Source: Oceanospirillaceae bacterium
GTDB lineage: Bacteria > Pseudomonadota > Gammaproteobacteria > Pseudomonadales > Balneatricaceae
Assembly: GCA_013215375.1 (NCBI GenBank)
Contig: JABSRB010000001.1
Location: 219,600-271,626, forward strand
Reading direction: 5' to 3'
DNA: 52,027 nucleotides
The position numbers were made by a program, and so were the translations under genes. The notes beneath the pieces are model-generated. The model was not told the origin of the DNA and searched no databases. It was given only the letters and a program-made list of their open reading frames with translations. This document shows positions 45,572-52,027 of the stretch, one piece after another. The stretch's first letter is position 1. The number at the start of each line of letters is the position of its first letter.

Positions 45572-47266
45572 GTGATAACTGTACGTACTACTATAATTCT
45601 TGTCTGTTTTATCGGCCTATTTGGTTGCGCGACTCAATCACATTCCTCGTCCGAGGCCACTTTCACTGGCAAATACAACAACGGTGATTTACATCCCCAA
45701 ACTCTGTATGACATTTTGCTTGCAGAACTATCAGGCAATGCAGAGAACTATCAATACAGCCTCGATAAATACCTAAAACAGTCAGAACTCACCCAAGATG
45801 CAGGCATCGCCAAAAGAGCAGTGCGAATCGCCCAGCATTTAAGAGATACAAAAGCCCTCACTAAAGCAGTCAAATTGTGGATAGTAGCAGCGCCTGACGA
45901 GCCAGAACCCTACCAATTACTGGCAAATATTTTAATTACCCAAAGTAAATTCAGCGAGGCGCTACCACATTTCAATAAAGCACTAGATTTAGGACAAAAC
46001 AAAGTATTATTAATGTTAAGCGCGCAACTTAAAAAAATGAGCAAAGCAGACATAAACGCTTACATAGATCTACTCAATGATATAAAGGTTAAAAAAGATA
46101 TTGAAAGCGACAAACTGGTCACTTTGGCAATATTGTATGCACAACTGCAAGAATATCCCCAGGCGATAGAAAAACTTGAATCAGCACTAACGCTCACTCC
46201 AGATTACCCGACCGCCCTCTACCAAATGGCTGAAGTTCTTAAAAGCTTGGGGCGTTATAGCGACTCATTAACAACATTAGACAAACTGTTAATCAAACAC
46301 CCCAATGACCGACAATTTAATGCATTACAAATCCAGCTTTTATTCTCCCTGCATAGAAACCAGCAGGCCACTGACAAAATAGACCTATTGCTTAAAGAAA
46401 AGCCTGAAGACTCGGCTCTTCACAACTATTTAGGGCTCACTGCCTTAGATTTTAACGAGCTTACGCTGAGCATGAGAATCTTCAAACATATACTAAAAGA
46501 GAACCCTGCCAACAGTTCTCCTTATTTTTATTTGGGAATAATCGCCGAGCGTGCCGATTTATATCCAGACGCGATAGACAATTACTTAAAGGTTACAACC
46601 GGAAAAAACATCCTCCAAGCCCATACTCGCGCCATCAGCCTGCATAAAAATGGCACTGACAAACCTAAAGTGGAAAAAATAACAGCGCAGCTAATTCACG
46701 ATAACAATTCAGCAAAAACCACTTATCTATTGATGTTAGCCGATTGGTTGAAAAAATTTAATTTTACCGCCCAGGCTATTGCGGTGTTAGATAAACAAAT
46801 TTTGGTCGAACCTAAAAACACCGATTTACTCTACGCTAGAGCCATGTACTTAGAACCCTTAGATTTTAGTGCCGCGGAACAAGACTTCTTAACAGTCCTA
46901 CAAATAACACCGAACAACCCCATTATCCTCAATGCTTTTGGCTACACTTTAACGGTCCACACCGATCGCTACAGTGAAGCTTTAACACTCATAGAGAAAG
47001 CACTGGCACTCTCCCCTGAGGATCCAGCAACTATCGATTCTATGGGCTGGGTGCTGTACAAACTGAAACGCTATGAGGAAGCCATCACTTTCCTTTCAAA
47101 AGCATTCTCTCTCTACAACGACCCTGAAGTCGCCTCTCATTTGATTGAGGCGCTAGCGAGCGCCAACCAAATCAAAGAAGCTAACAGGCTATTCTTAAAA
47201 ATCAACAGCTCTCATCCCGACAACAAATTCGTAAAAAAAGCACGATTATTTTTAGAGAAACAATAA
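45572..47266 (+). CDS. tetratricopeptide-repeat lipoprotein
   Basis: A 564-residue TPR protein predicted to be an outer-membrane lipoprotein: residues from GTG 45572 form a signal with lipobox LFGC (FIGLFGCATQS). At least eight TPR-like helix pairs follow, for example QLQEYPQAIEKLESALTLTP and LYKLKRYEEAITFLSKAFS. The frame is open 28 codons further to ATG 45488, but the downstream GTG has AAAAGGACAGGA before it and gives a proper signal peptide. A homologue precedes lolB in Pseudomonas (PA4667-like). The role is unknown; co-location suggests lipoprotein or envelope biogenesis. The stop is 1 bp from lolB. Confidence 0.9.
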   Translation: MITVRTTIILVCFIGLFGCATQSHSSSEATFTGKYNNGDLHPQTLYDILLAELSGNAENYQYSLDKYLKQSELTQDAGIAKRAVRIAQHLRDTKALTKAVKLWIVAAPDEPEPYQLLANILITQSKFSEALPHFNKALDLGQNKVLLMLSAQLKKMSKADINAYIDLLNDIKVKKDIESDKLVTLAILYAQLQEYPQAIEKLESALTLTPDYPTALYQMAEVLKSLGRYSDSLTTLDKLLIKHPNDRQFNALQIQLLFSLHRNQQATDKIDLLLKEKPEDSALHNYLGLTALDFNELTLSMRIFKHILKENPANSSPYFYLGIIAERADLYPDAIDNYLKVTTGKNILQAHTRAISLHKNGTDKPKVEKITAQLIHDNNSAKTTYLLMLADWLKKFNFTAQAIAVLDKQILVEPKNTDLLYARAMYLEPLDFSAAEQDFLTVLQITPNNPIILNAFGYTLTVHTDRYSEALTLIEKALALSPEDPATIDSMGWVLYKLKRYEEAITFLSKAFSLYNDPEVASHLIEALASANQIKEANRLFLKINSSHPDNKFVKKARLFLEKQ

Positions 47267-47267
47267 A

Positions 47268-47882
47268 ATGAAATTCACTATCGGTCTATTGGCTGCTCTG
47301 CTTATCCTCACAGGCTGTAGCACCAACCAAAAACTAGACACCGCCACTGCCGGGCCAACCCTTCTTTGGACCGACCATTTCAATGCCATCTCCGCCATTA
47401 AACACTGGCAATCTAATGCAAAAATCGCCATTAAAGTAGACAGTAAAACACAGACTGCCAAAATGCTCTGGCAGCAAAATAACGATCAATTTAACATTGA
47501 GTTTAGCGGTCCCTTCGGCCAAGGTGGATTTTCCCTGCGCGGCGACAACAACTCAGTGGTGCTTAACATCGCCAAAGAAGCTCCAATCAAAGGCGCCAAA
47601 ACCAGCAAAATATTACGCGAGCGCCTTGGCTGGGAGATCCCGGTTGAAAATGCAAAGTACTGGCTACTCGGCATCCCTTCACCACTGACAAAGAGCCGTG
47701 CGACCCTTAAAGACGAGCGCCTCACCGCCCTCATTCAAGACGGATGGAACATAAGCTACCCCAAGTATAAAAAAGTTGGCAACCACTATTTACCCACAAG
47801 AATAGTGATTAGCAAAGACAAACTGAACTTCCTGATTGTTATTTACCAATGGAACACACAACTTGATGCCACTCAATCCTAG
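47268..47882 (+). CDS. lolB: outer-membrane lipoprotein insertion factor LolB
   Basis: Accepts lipoproteins from LolA and inserts them into the outer membrane. The 204-residue protein has a signal with lipobox LTGC near residue 16-19. The incomplete beta-barrel fold follows (HWQSNAKIAIKVDSKTQTAKMLWQQ, then FNIEFSGPFGQGGFSL and a late WNISYPKYKKVGNHYLPTRIVIS). It is tightly linked to the TPR gene upstream. In relatives ispE comes next, but here it does not. Confidence 0.95.
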   Translation: MKFTIGLLAALLILTGCSTNQKLDTATAGPTLLWTDHFNAISAIKHWQSNAKIAIKVDSKTQTAKMLWQQNNDQFNIEFSGPFGQGGFSLRGDNNSVVLNIAKEAPIKGAKTSKILRERLGWEIPVENAKYWLLGIPSPLTKSRATLKDERLTALIQDGWNISYPKYKKVGNHYLPTRIVISKDKLNFLIVIYQWNTQLDATQS

Positions 47883-47885
47883 AAA

Positions 47886-47984
47886 ATTGCCCGAGAACTG
47901 CCGTCGTAGCGAGAGCAATATTATTTAAAGGAAAATTAGCGACTATTTTAACCAACTAGGCTTTATCGCAGTAGATTAGTCTGT
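47886..47984. repeat. interspersed repeat in the lolB-prs gap (shared with prmC-moeB)
   Basis: Read on the minus strand, 47984-47922 matches 41769-41830 at about 85%, and 47941-47886 (overlapping it) matches 41920-41960. It begins 4 bp after the lolB stop. Relative to the flanking genes both copies lie in the same (antisense) orientation. The open frame at 47956-48150 on the minus strand is partly this repeat and I do not call it a gene. Confidence 0.75.
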
Positions 47985-48188
47985 TTTCAATCAACCTCCT
48001 AACCACGCTATCAAATTGTTTCGGCAAACAGCGCTTTCTCCCTTGACCTTTGGCGGTTTTTGCAGCAAAATACGGCCGCAATTTTTGGCTGTTTATTGAC
48101 TTTGTTTTCGCTGTAATTTCGTGCAACCTAGCAACAGAACAGCCACACAACTAAATGCTTATTATGATTATCTAAAAAGGTATGCTGC
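47985..48188 (+). promoter_or_regulatory. prs upstream region
   Basis: TTGACC at 48043-48048 followed after 17 bp by CAAAAT (48066-48071) is a modest promoter candidate. AAAAAGG lies 8-14 bp before the prs ATG. No ispE fragment is recognisable in any frame. Confidence 0.35.
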
Positions 48189-49130
48189 ATGTCGCAATTA
48201 ATGGTTTTCAGTGGTAATTCCAACCCAGAGTTAGCACTTAAGGTGGTAGAACGCTTAGATATACCTATGGGAAAGGCTCATGTAGCTCGTTTTAGTGACG
48301 GCGAAGTAAGCATTGAAATACAAGAAAATGTGCGCGGCAAAGACGTTTTTATCATTCAGTCAACTTGCTCTCCGACCAACGACAACCTAATGGAACTCGT
48401 GGTCATGGTTGATGCCTTGCGCAGAGCTTCTGCCACACGCATTACCGCGGTAATACCCTATTTCGGCTACGCCCGCCAAGACAGACGCCCTCGCTCTGCA
48501 CGTGTAGCGATTAGCGCCAGAATAGTTGCTGACATGATTACCAATGTCGGCGTAGATCGCGTGATGACCATGGATTTACACGCTGATCAAATTCAGGGCT
48601 TTTTTAGTATTCCAGTAGATAATGTCTACGGTTCTCCTGTATTGCTCGATGACATATTAGAACAGCAATATGAAAATTTAATTGTTGTCTCTCCCGATGT
48701 AGGTGGAGTAGTAAGAGCGCGCGCGGTTGCCAAGCAATTAGATTGTGATTTAGCCATCATTGACAAGCGTCGCGAGCGCGCCAATGAGTCTCAAGTGATG
48801 AATATTATCGGTGACGTCGCTGGTCGTACTTGTATATTAGTAGATGACATGACCGATACCGCTGGCACTTTGTGCAAGGCGGCCCAAGCGCTAAAGGATA
48901 ACGGGGCTGAAAAGGTTTTCGCTTACGCTACTCACCCAGTACTATCCGGGGATGCGATATCCAATATAAGAAACTCCGCCATTGACGAGTTAATAATTAC
49001 TGATACTATTCCGCTCAATGAGGAAGCCAAAGCTTGCACTAAGATCCGCCAACTAACAGTAGCTCCGCTACTGGCAGAAGCATTGCGCAGAGTATCAAAT
49101 GAAGAATCCATCAGTGCAATGTTCCGCTAG
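48189..49130 (+). CDS. prs: ribose-phosphate pyrophosphokinase
   Basis: Makes PRPP from ribose 5-phosphate and ATP for nucleotide, NAD, histidine and tryptophan synthesis. The 313-residue class I enzyme shows [34 protein letters not shown] (ATP loop), [13 protein letters not shown], the flexible [10 protein letters not shown] region and the PRPP loop [13 protein letters not shown]. It is followed by rplY after a structured leader. Confidence 0.98.
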   Translation: MSQLMVFSGNSNPELALKVVERLDIPMGKAHVARFSDGEVSIEIQENVRGKDVFIIQSTCSPTNDNLMELVVMVDALRRASATRITAVIPYFGYARQDRRPRSARVAISARIVADMITNVGVDRVMTMDLHADQIQGFFSIPVDNVYGSPVLLDDILEQQYENLIVVSPDVGGVVRARAVAKQLDCDLAIIDKRRERANESQVMNIIGDVAGRTCILVDDMTDTAGTLCKAAQALKDNGAEKVFAYATHPVLSGDAISNIRNSAIDELIITDTIPLNEEAKACTKIRQLTVAPLLAEALRRVSNEESISAMFR

Positions 49131-49161
49131 AGAATCAGCGAACACTGCAGGGATAAACATG

Positions 49162-49251
49162 CTTTTAACGCCAACGTTAAAAGTCAATCAACTTATACTC
49201 TCTGTTTAGAGTACAAGTTTAACTACAGCGGCGCTGGTCGCGGCTCCGCTG
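49162..49251 (+). promoter_or_regulatory. three successive hairpins in the prs-rplY intergenic leader
   Basis: CTTTTAACG-ccaa-CGTTAAAAG (49162-49183) is a perfect 9-bp stem. ACTTATACTCT with AGAGTACAAGT (49191-49218) has one mismatch. CAGCGG with CCGCTG (49226-49251) lies just before the ribosome binding region. None is followed by a strong T-run, so a leader structure fits better than a terminator. Confidence 0.45.
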
Positions 49252-49269
49252 GAAAATATAGGTAATAAA

Positions 49270-49866
49270 ATGAGCAATTTCACTATTGAAGCTGTAATTC
49301 GTGAAGATCAGGGCAAAGGTGCGAGCCGCCGCCTGCGTAAAGAAAATCTTGTACCTGCCGTTGTATACGGTGGAGCCAAGAACAAAAAGCCACTTTCTCT
49401 TTCTTTGATCAACAAAGATTTTGTTAAGCTGACTCACAACGATAGCTTTTTCTCTTCTATCATCACTTTAGTTATTGATGGTAAAGAAGAACAAGTAATC
49501 ATCAAAGATCTACAGCGCCACCCAGCTAAGCCACTTTTGTTACACGCTGATTTCCAGCGCGTTTCAAAGACCAACAAAATCAGCATCAAAGTACCTATCT
49601 CTTTCGATAACTTTGAGCAATCTGCTGTTGCAAAATCTGCTGCTAAATTTGCAGTTGAAGCAAACGTTGTTGAAGTTATCTGCCTAGCAGACAAGCTGCC
49701 TGAATCTGTAAGTGTTGATCTTTCAAACGTTGAAATAGGTCAAGTATTACACTTGTCTGACATCATCGTACCTGCTGGCGTTGCAGTTTCTTCACTACGT
49801 CGCGGTTCTGATCACGATCAGAGTATCGGTTACGTTTACTCTCCACGTGGCGCTACAGCTGAATAA
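49270..49866 (+). CDS. rplY: 50S ribosomal protein L25 (CTC type)
   Basis: Binds 5S rRNA. The 198-residue protein is the long CTC form: the L25 domain (about 1-95, [27 protein letters not shown]) plus the TL5/CTC C-terminal beta domain (about 96-190, VPISFDNF to [10 protein letters not shown]). Codon use is strongly biased to frequent codons relative to neighbours, as expected for a ribosomal gene. pth follows 23 bp later. Confidence 0.97.
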   Translation: MSNFTIEAVIREDQGKGASRRLRKENLVPAVVYGGAKNKKPLSLSLINKDFVKLTHNDSFFSSIITLVIDGKEEQVIIKDLQRHPAKPLLLHADFQRVSKTNKISIKVPISFDNFEQSAVAKSAAKFAVEANVVEVICLADKLPESVSVDLSNVEIGQVLHLSDIIVPAGVAVSSLRRGSDHDQSIGYVYSPRGATAE

Positions 49867-49889
49867 AGCTTTTCTGCGAGTATAACTGC

Positions 49890-50480
49890 ATGAATGACAA
49901 AATTGATCTTATAGTAGGCTTGGGAAACCCTGGGACGAAATACGCTCACACCCGTCATAATGCCGGCGCAGAATTTGTCGAGCAGCTTGCAACTAAGCTG
50001 CTCGTCAATCTCAACCAAGAAAAAAAGTACTCCGGTCTCTACGCCAAAGCTCAAATAAATGGCAAGACCATACATTTACTGATCCCTACCACCTATATGA
50101 ATTTAAGTGGCAGCTCAGTGGCAACACTGGCAAATTTCTATAAAATCCCCCCACAAAATATCTTAGTCGCTCACGATGAGCTCGACATTGCTCCAGGCAC
50201 TGCGCGCTTCAAAAAAAGCGGCGGCCACGGCGGCCATAATGGACTGAGAGATATTATTGCTAAACTTGGCAACAACCGAGATTTTTACCGACTGAGGATA
50301 GGCATTGGCCATCCTGGCATCGCAAAAGACGTCGCTAATTTTGTACTGGCAAAAGCCCCGCAAAAAGAGCAACACATGACTCAGACCGCTGTGGAAGAAG
50401 CACTAGCACACACGGACACCGTTATCGATGGGCAGTGGAACATCGCCATGAATAAACTTCACAGCTTTAAAGCCGTTTAA
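49890..50480 (+). CDS. pth: peptidyl-tRNA hydrolase
   Basis: Recycles peptidyl-tRNA that drops off the ribosome. The 196-residue protein has [18 protein letters not shown] with the catalytic His, [19 protein letters not shown] and the [14 protein letters not shown] tRNA-contact segment. It lies between rplY and ychF in the canonical order. Confidence 0.98.
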   Translation: MNDKIDLIVGLGNPGTKYAHTRHNAGAEFVEQLATKLLVNLNQEKKYSGLYAKAQINGKTIHLLIPTTYMNLSGSSVATLANFYKIPPQNILVAHDELDIAPGTARFKKSGGHGGHNGLRDIIAKLGNNRDFYRLRIGIGHPGIAKDVANFVLAKAPQKEQHMTQTAVEEALAHTDTVIDGQWNIAMNKLHSFKAV

Positions 50481-50683
50481 CCCCCCTAGTACACTGCAAC
50501 TCACCCCTACCTCAGACACCTTTTCTCCGCCTAAAAAGGTACCCAACCCGCTCATTGTAGATTACAATATCGCCATTAAAAATTTGCGGGCACAATGCTC
50601 TGCAAATGACATTTTCTCATCTCCTTAAAAGCGAATTTAACCACGTAATTATCGAGATAACAGCAATACTAAGGATCATAATC

Positions 50684-51775
50684 ATGGGTTTTAAATGTGG
50701 CATTGTCGGCCTGCCAAACGTCGGAAAATCAACGCTCTTCAACGCACTTACCAAAGCCGGCATCAGTGCAGAGAACTTTCCTTTCTGCACCATTGAGCCG
50801 AACTCAGGTGTGGTTGCAATGCCCGATCCTCGTTTAGACAAGCTGGCAGCTATCGTCAACCCAAAACGTGTTTTGCCGACAACCATGGAATTCGTCGATA
50901 TTGCCGGATTAGTCGCTGGCGCCTCTAAAGGCGAGGGACTTGGTAATAAATTTCTGGCTAACATTCGTGAAACTGATGCGATTGCCCACGTTGTGCGCTG
51001 CTTTGAAGATGAGAACGTTATCCATGTCGCCAATAAAATCGACCCTAGCGCCGATATCGACATTATCAATTTAGAGCTGGCGCTGGCGGATCTTGAGTCC
51101 GTAGAAAAACAATTATTACGTAATAAAAAACTCGCTAAAGGTGGCGATAAAACCGCTGTAGCTGCCCACGAACTACTAGAAAAACTACTACCACACTTGG
51201 AAGAGGGCCTGTCTGTTCGCGCTTTGGAATTATCTGAAGACGAGCTAAAAATTGTCCAAACCTTCCATCTTATTACCGTAAAACCAACCATGTACATCGC
51301 TAACGTCGACGAGGAAGGATTTGAAGACAATCCTCATTTAGACACCGTCAAGGCCATCGCCGCAGCAGAGGGCGCTGTTGTAGTCGTGATATGCAATAAA
51401 CTTGAAGCCGAAATTTCCGAGCTAGATGACGAGGAACGCAATGAATTCTTAGAGGATTTAGGCATGGGCGAGCCTGGATTGGATCGTGTAATACGTGCGG
51501 GCTACGAGTTGCTTAATTTGCAGACTTATTTTACTGCTGGTGTACAAGAAGTGCGTGCATGGACAGTCAAAGTAGGTGCTACGGCTCCTCAAGCTGCCGG
51601 CGTTATCCATACGGACTTCGAAAAAGGCTTTATCCGCGCCGAGATCATTTCCTATGAGCACTTCATTGAGTTTAATGGCGAGCAAGGCGCTAAAGACGCT
51701 GGAAAATGGCGTCTTGAAGGCAAAGATTACATCACCCAAAACGGCGATGTTATTCACTTTAGATTCAACGTATAA
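50684..51775 (+). CDS. ychF: redox-regulated ATPase YchF (Obg family, OLA1)
   Basis: Ribosome-associated P-loop NTPase that prefers ATP and is linked to stress responses. The 363-residue form from ATG 50684 begins [17 protein letters not shown] with the G1 motif. It includes [20 protein letters not shown], a coiled coil (about 130-200) and a C-terminal TGS domain. The frame is open 26 codons upstream, but AAGGATC 5 bp before this ATG and the exact family length support this start. Confidence 0.97.
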   Translation: MGFKCGIVGLPNVGKSTLFNALTKAGISAENFPFCTIEPNSGVVAMPDPRLDKLAAIVNPKRVLPTTMEFVDIAGLVAGASKGEGLGNKFLANIRETDAIAHVVRCFEDENVIHVANKIDPSADIDIINLELALADLESVEKQLLRNKKLAKGGDKTAVAAHELLEKLLPHLEEGLSVRALELSEDELKIVQTFHLITVKPTMYIANVDEEGFEDNPHLDTVKAIAAAEGAVVVVICNKLEAEISELDDEERNEFLEDLGMGEPGLDRVIRAGYELLNLQTYFTAGVQEVRAWTVKVGATAPQAAGVIHTDFEKGFIRAEIISYEHFIEFNGEQGAKDAGKWRLEGKDYITQNGDVIHFRFNV

Positions 51776-51901
51776 ACCACAGCAATCTAGATTATCATAA
51801 TACCGGCACAAACAACTGCTGGTATTTTAATCAACACAAGATTGTCATTTGTTGAATTCTCAAGAAATCGCAATTATTCTAGTTTATTTATATAAACACT
51901 G

Positions 51902-51930
51902 TTGACACAAAGCCTCAAACAGAGAATAAT
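51902..51930 (+). promoter_or_regulatory. promoter of tRNA-Met
   Basis: Consensus -35 TTGACA (51902-51907), a 17-bp spacer and AATAAT (51925-51930, five of six), followed by the GC-rich discriminator CGCGCC. The predicted start is about 12 bp before the tRNA. Confidence 0.65.
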
Positions 51931-51948
51931 TCGCGCCTCAAATGAAGA

Positions 51949-52025
51949 GGCAATGTAGCTCAGCTGGTTAGAGCATCGCATTCATAATGCGAGGGTCGCA
52001 GGTTCGAGTCCCGCCATTGCCACCA
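51949..52025 (+). tRNA. tRNA-Met (anticodon CAT, elongator)
   Basis: A 77-nt cloverleaf with GGCAATG/CATTGCC acceptor, D-arm AGCTCAGCTGGTTAGAGC, anticodon loop TTCATAA, T-arm GGTTCGAGTCC and encoded CCA. The first acceptor pair is G-C, unlike initiator tRNA. Its location after ychF matches the elongator Met gene in Pseudomonas; tRNA-Ile2 with a modified CAT anticodon is the less likely alternative. Confidence 0.93.
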
Positions 52026-52027
52026 TT

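Noticed and set aside
47956-48150. 64-codon minus-strand frame in the lolB-prs gap
   Set aside because: Partly repeat sequence, no convincing ribosome binding site, and no recognisable family.
50617-51330. Long minus-strand frame opposite ychF
   Set aside because: It is a shadow of the conserved ychF coding sequence, low-complexity and serine-rich, with no ribosome binding site.

Overview
The window is ordinary-looking chromosome from a gammaproteobacterium with moderate-to-low GC, most likely a marine relative of the Pseudomonas/Cellvibrio side of the class. The evidence is gene order. The blocks lipA-lipB-ybeD-dat-dacA-rlpA-mltB-rodA-mrdA-rlmH-rsfS-nadD-proA, yqiB-cpdA-yqiA-parE-parC, xerD-dsbC-hom-thrC-recJ, ffh/rpsP-rimM-trmD-rplS and hemA-prfA-prmC-moeB facing TPR-lolB-prs-rplY-pth-ychF-tRNA-Met match that lineage. 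I see no transposase, integrase, phage gene or CRISPR array. The accessory signal lies in intergenic repeats, inverted repeats, a few small or unnamed genes, and one core gene that looks decayed.

Layout: (1) 6-211, two tRNA genes (Asn, Ser) on the minus strand. (2) 587-2595, a pseudouridine catabolism pair, psuK with an N-terminal helix-turn-helix plus psuG, behind a perfect 19-bp inverted repeat. (3) 2728-15300, a long minus-strand run for lipoylation (lipA, lipB), a DUF493 protein, a D-amino-acid transaminase, the cell-elongation and peptidoglycan set (dacA, rlpA, mltB, rodA, mrdA), rlmH, rsfS, nadD and proA. (4) 15660-17237, a membrane protein with a cyclase-like C-terminus, followed by a 580-bp gene-free stretch with a small-RNA candidate. 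(5) 17818-26947, a minus-strand run elyC, recJ, an unnamed 58-codon gene, yqiB, cpdA, yqiA, parE, parC. (6) 27271-33490, hom-thrC, dsbC, and an unnamed membrane protein coupled to xerD. (7) 33816-37432, rpsP-rimM-trmD-rplS and ffh. (8) 37768-40960, plus-strand ypjD-like, CNNM/CorC-family and asparaginase genes. (9) 40962-45219, minus-strand hemA-prfA-prmC-moeB. (10) 45572-52025, plus-strand TPR lipoprotein, lolB, prs, rplY, pth, ychF and tRNA-Met.

Most striking points: the gene in the xerD position has lost Arg, Lys and His of the six tyrosine-recombinase catalytic positions and ends a few residues after the tyrosine. Four interspersed repeat families occupy the larger gaps. One of them (13191-13331 and 15324-15462) keeps nested stems paired although the stem sequences differ between copies. 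A second is a 99-bp tandem repeat abutting terminators. A third is shared by the prmC-moeB and lolB-prs gaps. ispE, normally between lolB and prs, is not there. The psuK operator-like palindrome and a promoter/hairpin pair at 17369-17557 are the best regulatory leads. All functional statements come from reading translations and motifs by eye; no database search or folding program was run.
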